A stretch of 64,000 nucleotides of DNA from Streptomyces sp. SA15 (GTDB lineage: Bacteria; Actinomycetota; Actinomycetes; Streptomycetales; Streptomycetaceae). How positions within the stretch are numbered: position 1 is the first letter of the stretch; the number at the start of each line of letters is the position of its first letter. Shown in pieces: positions 1-8,576 of this stretch. Location: NCBI RefSeq assembly GCF_002291145.1, contig NZ_NTGE01000099.1, positions 241,957 through 305,956 on the forward strand, written 5' to 3'. The notes under the pieces were generated by a model that worked only from the letters and a program-made list of their open reading frames with translations, had not been told where the DNA came from and made no database searches. The position numbers were made by a program, and so were the translations under genes.

Positions 1-446
1 ACACCTTCGAGGGGCGGTCACGGTTTCGCACCTGGCTGTTCGGAGTGCTGCGCAACAAGGCGCTCAAGCTCGCCGAACGCGAACTGCGCCGTGCCCAGCG
101 GGAGAGCTCCGGATTCGAGGAGACGGACCTGTTCGCGGAGCGCATGCACCCGGAGGGCCATCCGAAGGCCCACCACTGGTCCGTACCGCCGACCAGCCGC
201 TTCCTGCCCGAGGAGTCGGCGATGTTCACCGAGCTGATGGGCGTGGTCTCCGACGCACTGGCCGGGCTGCCGCGCAACCAGCGCCTGGTCGTGCTGCTGC
301 GCGACGTCGAGGGGCTGTCGGCGGCCGAGACCCGCGAACTGCTCGACCTCGACGACACCAACCAGCGTGCGCTCCTCCACCGCGGCCGCGTGAAGCTCCG
401 CGGCGCACTGGAGGGCTACCAGGACAAGAAGGGAATCCGGCCGTGA
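1..446 (+). CDS. ECF RNA polymerase sigma factor, 5' end missing
   Basis: The frame is open from the left edge; translation from base 3 begins TFEGRSRFRTWLFGVLRNK, the conserved end of sigma region 2 (WL..I..N in ECF factors). The remaining residues contain a region 4 helix-turn-helix (LPRNQRLVVLLRDVEGLS, then a second helix ending RALLHRGRVKLR). The linker contains an HxxS/proline-rich stretch. The start codon lies outside the window. The stop overlaps the next start by 4 bp (GTGA), so sigma factor and putative anti-sigma are translationally coupled, as usual for ECF/anti-sigma pairs. It probably directs transcription of the six genes that follow; that is inference from position. Confidence 0.9.
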   Translation, partial: TFEGRSRFRTWLFGVLRNKALKLAERELRRAQRESSGFEETDLFAERMHPEGHPKAHHWSVPPTSRFLPEESAMFTELMGVVSDALAGLPRNQRLVVLLRDVEGLSAAETRELLDLDDTNQRALLHRGRVKLRGALEGYQDKKGIRP

Positions 447-1258
447 CGACCGTACTCGACTGCCGCGAGTTCATCGGCATGGTCGACGACCTGCTCGACG
501 CCGACGAGGAGACCTGGCAGGCCGAGGTGGTGCAGCACCTGAAGGACTGCCCGCCCTGCGAGGTCTACCTGGAGCAACTCCAGGACGTACGCCGCCTCCT
601 GCGCGGCATGGACACCGAGACGCTGCCGAACGATGACCCGCGGGTCAGGGAACTGCTCGACAAAATCGACTCCCGGCCGCGCTTCACACTCGTCGACGAG
701 GACGCGGTGGGGCACTGGCAGCCCGAGGAAGTCATCGAGCCGCAGGCGCTCAAGGCCGTGGCCGGCGCCTTCCCCAGCGGAGTCACCGTGATCACCACGG
801 CTCCGGCCGGTAAGCCGGTCGGGATGACGGTGAGCTCGTTCACCAGCGTCTCCCTCGACCCGCCGCTGATCCTGGTGTGCGTCGCGCGGACGGCAAGCTG
901 CCTGCCGGCCTTCCGCGTCGGTTCCCCGATGGGCGTGAACGTGCTGTCCCGCGGCCAGGCGCACGTGGCGAAGACGTTCGCCTCCCCGGTGGAGGACCGC
1001 TTCGCCGTCGTGGAGCACCGGACCGGGCCCCACGGCGTCCCCCTCATCGAGGAGACCGCCGCCTGGCTGTCCACCCACATCGTGCGGATCTACGACGGCG
1101 GTGACCACGTCATCCTCCTCGCCCGGGTGCACGCCCTGCACCGGTCGGCCCACACCCCGCTGCTCTACCAGGCGGGCGCCCTGCACGACTGGACGCCGAC
1201 CCTGGTACCGCCGGTGACCGGTGACCGGCGGGCGGGCCGGAAGGACGGCACGCCATGA
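443..1258 (+). CDS. Fusion of zf-HC2 anti-sigma domain and flavin reductase-like domain
   Basis: The 271-residue protein has two parts. Residues 1-60 carry a ZAS/zf-HC2 motif: Cys7 and the H-x3-C-x2-C element HLKDCPPC, the zinc-binding signature of anti-sigma factors; no membrane segment follows, so it would be cytoplasmic. Residues about 105-255 form an FMN-binding split-barrel flavin reductase (HpaC/RutF type): FPSGVTVITT, GMTVSSFTSVSLDPPLI, MGVNVLS, and DHVILLARV near the end. GTG start chosen because it overlaps the sigma stop by 4 bp. Inference: the zinc finger binds the upstream ECF factor and the flavin domain either senses flavin/redox state or supplies reduced flavin. Such fusions are unusual; I do not know a characterised example. 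Confidence 0.85.
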   Translation: MTTVLDCREFIGMVDDLLDADEETWQAEVVQHLKDCPPCEVYLEQLQDVRRLLRGMDTETLPNDDPRVRELLDKIDSRPRFTLVDEDAVGHWQPEEVIEPQALKAVAGAFPSGVTVITTAPAGKPVGMTVSSFTSVSLDPPLILVCVARTASCLPAFRVGSPMGVNVLSRGQAHVAKTFASPVEDRFAVVEHRTGPHGVPLIEETAAWLSTHIVRIYDGGDHVILLARVHALHRSAHTPLLYQAGALHDWTPTLVPPVTGDRRAGRKDGTP

Positions 1259-2019
1259 CGCCGAGACTCCGCACCGGCCAACTGGTGGCGCAATTGATCG
1301 ATGTGTCCGTGCGCCGCGGCGACAAGCTGGTGCTCGACGGCATCTCCCTGTCCATCAACTGCGGCCGGGTGCTGGCCCTGCTCGGCCAGTCCGGTGCCGG
1401 CAAGTCCACGCTGCTGCACGTCCTCACGGGCGACCTGGCGCCGAGTCGAGGCGAGATCGACTCCGGCGGGCACGACCTCAAGAAGGGCACCGTCCACCAG
1501 GCGCCGCTGCTGTTCCCCTGGCTGACGGTGCGTGAGAACGCCGGACTCGGCCAGACGTACGCCGCCAACAAGGACGTCCCCCCGGAACTCGTCGACGAGT
1601 TGCTGGAACTGCTGGGACTGACTGCCGTGGCGGACAGCTATGCCGAGGAGATCTCCGGCGGCCAGGCCCAACGGGTCGCGCTCGCCAGGGCGTTGGCCAT
1701 CGCGCCGGACGTGCTGCTGCTCGACGAGCCGTTCTCCGCGCTCGATCCGCTCACCCGCGCCGAGCTGCAGAGCTGGCTGCGCCGGCAGGTGACGGAGCGG
1801 GGCTGGACCACGGTCATGGTCACCCACGACATCGACGAGGCGCTCGTGCTCGCCGACGAGATCGTGCTGCTGGGCACAGGCGGCCGTATCGCGGACCGCT
1901 GGACCCACCAGCCCGAGTCGCAGGACGGCCCGCCGGGCCGCTCCGCCCGCCAGGCGGAGCTGCGCGCCGTGATCCAGGCGGCCTACCACACCGCGGCGAA
2001 GGAGCCGGACCATGTCTGA
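1255..2019 (+). CDS. ABC transporter ATP-binding protein, SsuB/TauB/NrtD type
   Basis: 254-residue nucleotide-binding subunit with Walker A GQSGAGKST (about residues 45-53), signature SGGQAQR, Walker B VLLLDEPFSALD and the switch histidine in MVTHDIDEA. It starts 4 bp inside the preceding gene (ATGA). Together with the binding protein and permease downstream it forms one importer of the sulfonate/taurine/nitrate class. Because persulfide and sulfite genes follow in the same operon, an organosulfur compound is the more likely substrate; the sequence alone does not fix it. Confidence 0.92.
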   Translation: MTPRLRTGQLVAQLIDVSVRRGDKLVLDGISLSINCGRVLALLGQSGAGKSTLLHVLTGDLAPSRGEIDSGGHDLKKGTVHQAPLLFPWLTVRENAGLGQTYAANKDVPPELVDELLELLGLTAVADSYAEEISGGQAQRVALARALAIAPDVLLLDEPFSALDPLTRAELQSWLRRQVTERGWTTVMVTHDIDEALVLADEIVLLGTGGRIADRWTHQPESQDGPPGRSARQAELRAVIQAAYHTAAKEPDHV

Positions 2020-3199
2020 GACACCACGGCCCTCCCGCCCGTACTCGCGCCGGGGCGCACTGCGGCTCGGCGGCCGGGTGCTGACCGGGGCCGCGCTGGC
2101 CGGACTGGCCGGTACGGGCGCGGTCCGCTCCCTCGCCGCCTCCACCTCGACCCACGGCGGCCTCCTGGACCGGCCGCTGCGCATCGGATACCTGCCGATC
2201 ACCGACGCCAGTGCTCTCCTCGTCGCCTACGAGCGCGGCCTGCTGGCCGACGCCGGCGTCGATGCCGAACGCCCCGTGCTGTTCCGCTCCTGGGACAGCC
2301 TGGCCCAGGCGCTGACGACCGGTCAGGTGGACGTGGTCCACATGCTGATGCCGATGGCGCTGCAATTGCGGATCGCCAAGAGGGCACCGATCAAGGTGGT
2401 CGCCTGGGGGCACACCAACGGATCCACGCTCACCGTCGCGCCGCGGATCACCGACGTCGCTCAGCTGGCCGGTGCGAAGGTGGCGATCCCGTTCTGGTGG
2501 TCGGTGCACAACGTCCTGCTCCAGCGGATGCTCGACGCCGCCGGTCTGAAGGCGGTCACCGGCACGGCGTCCGCCGCGGCCGGAACCGTCGAGTTGCTGG
2601 TGATGTCGCCGGCCGACATGGTGCCCGCGCTGCGGGCCGGGTCGATCGCAGGCTTCGTCGTCGCCGACCCGTTCTCCGCGCTGGCCGAGGCGAGCGAGGC
2701 CGGCCACGTGCTCCGCTTCCTCGGCGACGTGTGGAAGGACCACGCCTGCTGCGCGGTCACGGTCCGCGAAGACCTCGCCACCGCGCACCCCGAGGCCGCG
2801 ACCGCGCTGGTCGCCTCCGTCGTCCGGGCCCAGCAGTGGCTCTCCGCGCACCGCACACGCGGCGCGCGCGAGCTGGGGCCGACCGGCTACCTCCCGCAGC
2901 CGGTGGAGGCGATCGACAAGGTCTTCAACCGCACCGCCGCCGCGTACCGCGATGTGCTGCGGCACCCGGCATGGCAGGGTCAGCGGCTCGGCTTCTCCGC
3001 CTTCCCGGCGGCCAGTTACACCGCCTCGCTCGTGGAGCTGATGGGCAGGACGACGGTCGACGGCGACACCTCGTTCCTGTCCGGCCTGACCGGTGCCGCC
3101 GCGCACCGGGAGCTCGTCGACGACCGTTTCGTCACCCGGGCCCTGAGCGCCGCCGGTATCCCGCTGGTTCGTAACCGCAAGGAGCTGATCGAACCATGA
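2012..3199 (+). CDS. ABC transporter solute-binding protein, SsuA/NMT1-like, Tat-exported
   Basis: 395 residues. The N-terminus has a twin-arginine signal (YSRRGALRLGG followed by an alanine/leucine-rich core to about residue 43). The mature part matches the sulfonate/nitrate-binding family: LRIGYLPITDASALLVAYERG near the start of the mature chain, repeated GQVDVVHMLMP and DVAQLAGAKVAIP segments, and a second lobe with DMVPALRAGSIAGFVVADP. It overlaps the ATPase gene by 8 bp. The Tat signal suggests folding or cofactor binding before export. Ligand unknown; the sulfur-oxidising neighbours favour a sulfonate or thio-compound. Confidence 0.88.
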   Translation: MSETPRPSRPYSRRGALRLGGRVLTGAALAGLAGTGAVRSLAASTSTHGGLLDRPLRIGYLPITDASALLVAYERGLLADAGVDAERPVLFRSWDSLAQALTTGQVDVVHMLMPMALQLRIAKRAPIKVVAWGHTNGSTLTVAPRITDVAQLAGAKVAIPFWWSVHNVLLQRMLDAAGLKAVTGTASAAAGTVELLVMSPADMVPALRAGSIAGFVVADPFSALAEASEAGHVLRFLGDVWKDHACCAVTVREDLATAHPEAATALVASVVRAQQWLSAHRTRGARELGPTGYLPQPVEAIDKVFNRTAAAYRDVLRHPAWQGQRLGFSAFPAASYTASLVELMGRTTVDGDTSFLSGLTGAAAHRELVDDRFVTRALSAAGIPLVRNRKELIEP

Positions 3200-4080
3200 C
3201 CTCGCTCGTCACCGGGGAAACCGGGGAAACCGGGGAAACCGGGGAAGGCGTCAGCGCCGGTACCGCGCCCCCGAGCCCGCGCAGCGGCCGTGACCGTCGT
3301 ACCCCTGTCCGTGCGGGCACCGCCGCGGACACCCTGGCGCCGGTGATCGGAGTCGCCGCGGCGCTGCTGCTGTGGTGGTTCGTCACCGAGGTGTTCGCCG
3401 CATCCGGCTCCATGCTGCGCGACTTCGCGCCCGGGCCGACCTGGGACGCCCTGGTCGCGCTGCTGCGCAAGGGGTCCGTGTTCGACGACGCGACCAGCAG
3501 CATGTGGCGGCTGACGGCCGGACTGGCCCTGGCCGCGGTCACCGGCATCCTCTCCGGCGCCGCGATCGGATCGCGGCGGATCGTGGAGCGCGGCACCCGG
3601 CCGGTACTGATGTTCCTGCGCATGATCTCGCCACTGTCCTGGGCACCGGTGGCGATCAGCCTCTTCGGCGTCGGCGACAGCCCGGTGATCGCGCTGGTCG
3701 CGGCGACCGCGGTCTGGCCGATCCTGATGAGCACGGCCGACGGCGTACGGCGGATCGATCCCGACCATGTGCGCGTGGCCCGTGGCCTGGGCGCCACCGG
3801 GTGGGAGGTCGTCCGCTCGGTGACGTGGCCCTCCGCACAGCCCTACCTGCTGTCGGGCATCCGGATGGCGATCGGCATCAGCTGGGTCGTGCTCGTGCCC
3901 GCCGAGATGCTCGGCGTCACCTCCGGACTCGGGTACGCGATCCTCAACGCGAAGGACCAGCTCGCCTACAGCGACATCACCGCGCTCATCCTCATCATCG
4001 GCCTCATCGGATACGCGATCGACGCCCAGGCACGGTGGCTGCTGCAGCCCCGCCGTGAGCGCAAGGCAGCAGCCCGGTGA
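3196..4080 (+). CDS. ABC transporter permease, SsuC/TauC type
   Basis: 294-residue inner-membrane subunit with about six hydrophobic helices and the BPD_transp_1 EAA-type loop (RIDPDHVRVARGLGATGWEV). The start overlaps the binding-protein stop by 4 bp. The first residues contain an in-frame 9-bp tandem repeat (GET three times, bases 3214-3243) that is absent from usual family members and probably extends a floppy cytoplasmic N-terminus. The stop overlaps the next start (GTGA). Confidence 0.92.
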   Translation: MTSLVTGETGETGETGEGVSAGTAPPSPRSGRDRRTPVRAGTAADTLAPVIGVAAALLLWWFVTEVFAASGSMLRDFAPGPTWDALVALLRKGSVFDDATSSMWRLTAGLALAAVTGILSGAAIGSRRIVERGTRPVLMFLRMISPLSWAPVAISLFGVGDSPVIALVAATAVWPILMSTADGVRRIDPDHVRVARGLGATGWEVVRSVTWPSAQPYLLSGIRMAIGISWVVLVPAEMLGVTSGLGYAILNAKDQLAYSDITALILIIGLIGYAIDAQARWLLQPRRERKAAAR

Positions 4081-5744
4081 CCCCGGACCAGGTCACCTCC
4101 CTCACCGACCTCCAACTCCTCGACATCCGCGAAATCCACGAGTGGAACACGGGACGCATCCCGGGATCACGGCACATCCCCATGGACGAGGTCCCCGACC
4201 GGCTCGGCGAACTCGACCCCGGCCGCCCGGTCCTGGTGATCTGCCGGTCCGGTCGCCGCGCCGACCGCATCAGCTCCTGGCTCGGCGGCAGAGGGTACGA
4301 CGCCCGCACCCTCACCGGCGGCATCGTGCGGTGGCAGCGCGACGGCGGCCCACTGGAGCAACCCAAGGCCGTGCGTCCCGTGACCGTCGAGATCATCGAG
4401 ACGCCAGGACTGGGCAACCGGAGCTATCTCGCCCACGACGGCCACATGGCGCTGGTCGTGGACCCGCAGCGCGACATCGACCGGATACGGACGCTGCTGG
4501 ACCGTACGGGCGTCCGCCTCAGCCATGTGTTCGAGACCCATGTCCACAACGACTATGTGACCGGGGGGCTGGAGCTCGCGCGGTCGCTGGAGGCGACGTA
4601 CGTCCTGCCGGCGGCCGAGAAAGTGAGCTTCGGGCGGCTCGGCGTGGTCGACGGCGAGGTGCTCGAGGTCGGCAGCATGCGGATGCGGGTCGTGGCGACG
4701 CCGGGGCACACCCACCACCACGTGAGCTACCTGCTGACCGACGCCGTCGGGGACGAGGTGGCGGTGTTCACCGGCGGTTCGATGCTGTACGGCACGACCG
4801 GGCGCACCGACCTGCTGGGGTCGGAGCACACCGAGCCGCTCGCCCGGTCCCAGCACGCGTCGGTCCGCCGGCTCGCCACGGAGGCGGCTGCCACGACCCG
4901 GGTGCTGCCGACGCACGGGTTCGGCTCCTTCTGCGCGGCCACTCCGGCCGACGGCGAGGATTCGACCATCGGGCGGGAACGCGAGCGTAACCCCGCGCTG
5001 CTGCTCGACGAGGACGCCTACGTATCGCAGTCGCTCGCCGGGCTGTCCGATGTCCCGGCCTGGTACGCCCGCATGGCTCCGGTCAACCGGGCGGGCCCCT
5101 CGCCCGTGGACCTGACCCCGCCCGAAACGGCCGCGCCGCAGGAGTTGCGCGCCCGGATCGACGCCGGAGAGTGGGTGGTCGATCTGCGGGACCGTACGGC
5201 GTACGCACGCCGGCATCTGCCCGGCTCCCTCAGCTTCGAGCTGTCCGCGAGCTTCCTCACGCACCTGGGCTGGCTGCTGCCGGAGGGCATGCCGCTCACG
5301 CTCGTCGGCGAGACCCCCGAGCAGGTGGCCGAGGCACAGCGCGAGTTGGTACGGATCGGCGTCGACGAACTGGCCGGTGCGGCCAGCGGCCCCATCGAGG
5401 CGCTCGCCGGGAAAGCGACACTGGCGTCGCTGCCGCGCGCGTCGTACGAGGAACTGGCGCGGGCCCGAGAGCGGACCGACGTGCTCGTGCTCGACGTACG
5501 CCGGACCGCGGAACACGCCGACGGGGTTGTCCACGGCTCGGTCCCCATCCCGCTGCACGAACTCCTGGCGCGCCGCGGCGAACTGCCGCTGGACCGGCAG
5601 ATCTGGGTGCACTGCGCCTCGGGTTACCGGGCGACGGTGGCGGCGTCCCTGCTCGCAGCACACGGGTACGACGTCGTTCTCGTCGACGGCTGTCTGCGCG
5701 CCTGGCTGGAGCCCGGATCGCCGGGCGTCGAGGCATCGACATGA
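4077..5744 (+). CDS. Rhodanese / metallo-beta-lactamase persulfide dioxygenase / tandem rhodanese fusion
   Basis: 555 residues. Residues 1-100 are a rhodanese with active-site loop CRSGRR. Residues about 103-330 are a glyoxalase-II/ETHE1-like metallo-hydrolase with THVHNDYVTG and TPGHTHHHVSY iron-ligand motifs and the GTTGRTDLLG loop. Residues about 345-445 resemble a rhodanese lacking an active-site cysteine, and residues 455-550 are a rhodanese with loop CASGYR. This resembles CstB-type and PRF-type proteins, in which a persulfide dioxygenase makes sulfite and the rhodanese makes thiosulfate. GTG start overlaps the permease stop. It should detoxify or use persulfides generated from the imported compound; the sulfite exporter follows. 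Confidence 0.9.
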   Translation: MTPDQVTSLTDLQLLDIREIHEWNTGRIPGSRHIPMDEVPDRLGELDPGRPVLVICRSGRRADRISSWLGGRGYDARTLTGGIVRWQRDGGPLEQPKAVRPVTVEIIETPGLGNRSYLAHDGHMALVVDPQRDIDRIRTLLDRTGVRLSHVFETHVHNDYVTGGLELARSLEATYVLPAAEKVSFGRLGVVDGEVLEVGSMRMRVVATPGHTHHHVSYLLTDAVGDEVAVFTGGSMLYGTTGRTDLLGSEHTEPLARSQHASVRRLATEAAATTRVLPTHGFGSFCAATPADGEDSTIGRERERNPALLLDEDAYVSQSLAGLSDVPAWYARMAPVNRAGPSPVDLTPPETAAPQELRARIDAGEWVVDLRDRTAYARRHLPGSLSFELSASFLTHLGWLLPEGMPLTLVGETPEQVAEAQRELVRIGVDELAGAASGPIEALAGKATLASLPRASYEELARARERTDVLVLDVRRTAEHADGVVHGSVPIPLHELLARRGELPLDRQIWVHCASGYRATVAASLLAAHGYDVVLVDGCLRAWLEPGSPGVEAST

Positions 5745-6511
5745 CGCTGATGGCCACGCTCGTGCTCGCGCTGCTCGTCGGCGGCGCGCTCGGACTGCTG
5801 GGAGGCGGCGGCTCGATCCTGGCTCTGCCGGTCCTGGTTTTCGTGGCGGGGCTGCCGACGACGTCGGCGGTGCCGATGTCGCTGCTGGTGGTGGGCTGTT
5901 CAGCGGCGGTCGCGTCCCTGAGCCGGATCCGCGCCGGACACGTCCACTGGCGGATCGCGGGCATCTTCGCGGTGACCGGTGCGGCAGCGACGTACGGCGG
6001 CGCCCTGGTGAACCGCCGGCTCGAACCGCGCCTGGTGCTCGCCGGATTCGGCATCCTGCTCGTCGTCACAGGGGCGCGGATGTTCCTCGACCGTCCGGTG
6101 CGCCGTACCGGTTGCGCCGCGCCGGACGGTGGGACGGAGCTGCGCCGGTGTCTGCCGCGCGCGGTGGCCGTCGGTGCGCTGGTCGGTTTTCTGACCGGGT
6201 TGTTCGGCGTGGGCGGCGGGTTCCTCATCGTTCCCGCGCTCACGGTGGTGCTGGGGCTGCCGATCGCTACGGCGGCGGGCACGGCGTTGGTGATCATCGT
6301 GCTGAACTCGTTCAGCGGGCTGGTGTCCTGGCTCGGCCACGTGGATCTCGACCCGCTGCTGGCAGGCAGTTTCACGGCGTGCGCCCTCCTCGGCGCCGCC
6401 GCGGCCGCGCCGGTGGGCTGCCGGCTCCCGGCCAAGGCGCTGCGACGCGCGTTCTCGGTCTTCGTACTGGCGGTCGCGGGCTTCGTGCTCGTTCGCGTGG
6501 CGGCCGCCTGA
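5741..6511 (+). CDS. TauE/SafE family sulfite/sulfonate exporter
   Basis: 256-residue membrane protein with two repeats of the TauE/SafE motif: GLLGGGGSILALPVLVFV near the N-terminus and GLFGVGGGFLIVPALTVVL in the second half, and about eight hydrophobic helices. ATG start at the ATGA overlap with the persulfide dioxygenase gene. The family exports sulfite or organosulfonates; pairing with an upstream persulfide dioxygenase is the classic cst-type arrangement, so sulfite efflux is the likely role. It is the last gene of the overlapping operon. Confidence 0.92.
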   Translation: MTLMATLVLALLVGGALGLLGGGGSILALPVLVFVAGLPTTSAVPMSLLVVGCSAAVASLSRIRAGHVHWRIAGIFAVTGAAATYGGALVNRRLEPRLVLAGFGILLVVTGARMFLDRPVRRTGCAAPDGGTELRRCLPRAVAVGALVGFLTGLFGVGGGFLIVPALTVVLGLPIATAAGTALVIIVLNSFSGLVSWLGHVDLDPLLAGSFTACALLGAAAAAPVGCRLPAKALRRAFSVFVLAVAGFVLVRVAAA

Positions 6512-6580
6512 AAGGCCGCTTAGGCCGCTTTCTGTCCGTGCGATCGCGCACCGGCGGAGCAGCCGCCGACGACGACCCGC

Positions 6581-6673
6581 AGTCCTGGCGAGGTCGACGA
6601 TCGCCTGGCCCCGCTCGCCCGGCGCGTTCACGAAGTGGCCGTGCACAGCCACCAGGTCGCCCTCCGCGAGCAC
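6581..6673 (-). pseudogene. Remnant of a SnoaL-like/NTF2-fold protein
   Basis: Reading the minus strand from 6673 gives LAEGDLVAVHGHFVN followed by APGERGQAIVDLART, the typical central strand of SnoaL-like (NTF2-fold) proteins of the form EGD-V-vh-h. A stop codon lies three codons upstream in the same frame, and downstream the frame loses similarity. No complete gene can be built, so it is a short relic in the 250-bp gap between the sulfur operon and the NmrA gene. Confidence 0.4.
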
Positions 6674-6758
6674 CTGACTTCAGCGTGACCGTCAGGTGTG
6701 GCATCGGGGCCGGGCGGTCCTGTGTGCACCTGCGCGGCCCCGATGCCGTGGGCACGTG

Positions 6759-7628
6759 CTATGCCACACCGATGTCGGTCAGCCACTGGATCGCGGTCCG
6801 GGGAGTGATGCCCAGCAGTTTCTGGGCGGAGCGCTCGGGTGCGATCGAGCGGTCCGGCAGCGCTTGCATGGCCTGGTAGCCGCCCGCGACGTCCGCGGCG
6901 GGCCCCTCCCCGATCAGGGGCGCGAGGGAGGCGCGGAAGTCCTCGGGGGTGATCGCCTCGTAGGCCACGTTCCGCCCGAGCCGGGCACTGAACGCCTCGC
7001 CCAGTTCCTGTCCGGTGATGGCCGGGTACTGCCCGACGGAGACGACACCGGTGACATCCGACTGCCCGAACAGCGCGGCGGCGACGTCGGCGATGTCCAG
7101 GTGCGAAGCCCATGAGACGCGGAAGCCGGCAGGCAGCGGATAGCGCAGTACGCCCTGCTCGCGGACCGCTCCGACCACGTGCGGCATGAGCAGGTTCTCG
7201 AAGAACAGCCGGGGCTCGATCACCGCGTAGGACACGCCGCTGTCCGCCAGCCCGTCGACCAGCGTCGCGACCGCGCTCTCGGCCGTGCCGTCCTGATAGC
7301 CGTTACCAGGGTCATCGACGACGAAGCCGCTGGTGGAGAACACCACACGGGCCGGGCGGGCCGCGCGGACGGCGGCCACGACGTTGCGTGCGAAGGCCCG
7401 GCGGTCCTCCTCCGAGACTATGGGCAGGTGGACGAACACCCCCTCGGCGTCACGGTAGGCCCGGGTCAGGTCCGCAGTGGAGGAGGAGTCGGCGGCCACC
7501 ACGCACGCGCCGGCGACGGTGGCCTCCGCATTGCGGGTCAGGGCCACGACGGACTTGTCCGCAGCGGCCAGGGCGGCGACGACAGGAGCACCTTGGGCGC
7601 CGGTGGCGCCATGAATCACGTACCTCAT
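6759..7628 (-). CDS. NmrA-like NAD(P)-binding protein
   Basis: 289-residue atypical short-chain dehydrogenase with the N-terminal dinucleotide motif GATGAQGAPV and the NmrA-type body (VVFSTSGFV; IEPRLFFENLL; SWASHLDIADVAAALFG). The catalytic Tyr-x3-Lys of classical SDRs is not evident, so it may be a redox sensor or an azoreductase/quinone-reductase-like protein. It is divergently transcribed from the HxlR regulator with a 59-bp intergenic operator, a very common pairing in which the regulator represses the reductase in response to an electrophile or disulfide stress. Confidence 0.88.
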   Translation of the reverse strand: MRYVIHGATGAQGAPVVAALAAADKSVVALTRNAEATVAGACVVAADSSSTADLTRAYRDAEGVFVHLPIVSEEDRRAFARNVVAAVRAARPARVVFSTSGFVVDDPGNGYQDGTAESAVATLVDGLADSGVSYAVIEPRLFFENLLMPHVVGAVREQGVLRYPLPAGFRVSWASHLDIADVAAALFGQSDVTGVVSVGQYPAITGQELGEAFSARLGRNVAYEAITPEDFRASLAPLIGEGPAADVAGGYQAMQALPDRSIAPERSAQKLLGITPRTAIQWLTDIGVA

Positions 7629-7629
7629 G

Positions 7630-7674
7630 CCATTAGTGCATATGCTGCACCAGTTACATCAACTGCACTAATGG
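7630..7674. promoter_or_regulatory. Inverted-repeat operator between NmrA and HxlR genes
   Basis: Perfect 11-bp arms CCATTAGTGCA (7630-7640) and TGCACTAATGG (7664-7674) separated by 23 bp; a further CTGCAC pair lies inside (7645-7650 and 7663-7668). It occupies the whole divergent promoter region, so binding would control both genes. HxlR dimers bind such dyads; the assignment to this HxlR protein is inference. Confidence 0.75.
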
Positions 7675-7687
7675 ATAGGTTCAAAAA

Positions 7688-8023
7688 ATGAACAAGTTCT
7701 GCGAGCCCGGGTGCGGGGTCGCCCGGTTCCTCACCCTGCTCAACGGTCCGTGGGCCACGCTGATCGTGCGGGAACTCCTCCTGGGCCCCAGGCGGTTCAC
7801 AGAGTTGCGCGGCACCCTGCCCGGCATCAGCCCGCACACGCTCACCAGCCGCCTGCGCCAGTTCGAGCAGTACGGCATCGTCACCCGCACCGCGTACGCA
7901 GAGATCCCGCCACGCGTCGAATACCGCCTCACCCCACTCGGCGAGGGACTGCGCGAAGTCCTCGAAGCCATGGCCACCTGGGCGCTGTCGATCCCGGATC
8001 CGGTTCCTGACGCGGCGTCGTGA
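7688..8023 (+). CDS. HxlR family transcriptional regulator
   Basis: 111-residue winged helix-turn-helix protein. Features are the N-terminal Cys pair CEPGCGVARFL, GPWATLIVRELLLGPRRF, SPHTLTSRLRQFEQYGIV (recognition helix) and the wing YRLTPLGEGL. HxlR proteins often sense aldehydes, quinones or diamide through an N-terminal cysteine; Cys5 and Cys9 are candidates here. Divergent from the NmrA-like gene, with the dyad between them. Confidence 0.92.
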   Translation: MNKFCEPGCGVARFLTLLNGPWATLIVRELLLGPRRFTELRGTLPGISPHTLTSRLRQFEQYGIVTRTAYAEIPPRVEYRLTPLGEGLREVLEAMATWALSIPDPVPDAAS

Positions 8024-8089
8024 GACGGGATGCCAGGGAAGGAAGTCAGCGCAGGGTGTCGTAAGTCTCGCGGGCGGCGCCCAGGAAAC

Positions 8090-8124
8090 GGCCCCGGCGG
8101 CCGGTGCAGATGACCGCCGGGGCC
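8090..8124 (+). terminator. Strong hairpin after HxlR gene
   Basis: Perfect 11-bp stem GGCCCCGGCGG (8090-8100) / CCGCCGGGGCC (8114-8124), 13-nt loop, followed by TTGGTT. It lies 66 bp after the hxlR stop; the T run is weak, as is usual in high-GC genomes. Confidence 0.6.
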
Positions 8125-8576
8125 TTGGTTGTCGCCCGGGCACTCGGGGGAATAGGACTCCGGGCGACGTTCGGGGGGTGCGACGGCCGGGTGTGACCGC
8201 CGACGAGAAGGACTCCGGAGTTCTGGGCTCAGCTGCCGTTCAAGAAGGCGTGTTTCGGCGAACTGCATGGCCGATCTCCTTGCTTTGCCGGAGTCCTTCC
8301 TGGCGCCACCCATACTCGTGATCCATAACCAGTCACCTCAACGTAACCAATGGGGTGGTATGGCGCACGTCACACTTCCCGCCCTTCGACGCGGCGATCC
8401 GGGAATCACCCCTTTTCACAACACCGCCCGCATGACGCACACATTCCCCATCCATCCTCCATCAATTCATCGTGAAGTCCTCATCGGTCTTTCACCTCGC
8501 ATTACCTGCCCCTGATATAACTACGTACTCAAAGCGCTCGGGGGGAATCCGGCGTAAACCCAAGGAAGACCGAGCA
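8125..8576. other. Intergenic region with repeated AGGACTCCGG
   Basis: No convincing gene. AGGACTCCGG occurs at 8154-8163 and, as AAGGACTCCGG, at 8209-8219, and its reverse complement CCGGAGTCCTT at 8288-8298, giving an 11-bp dyad with a long spacer. The section from about 8330 to 8530 is noticeably richer in A/T than its surroundings and should contain the carbonic anhydrase promoter. Confidence 0.4.

Noticed and set aside
8267..8515. Small open frame upstream of the carbonic anhydrase
   Set aside because: No ribosome-binding site, no similarity, atypical composition; lies in the promoter region.
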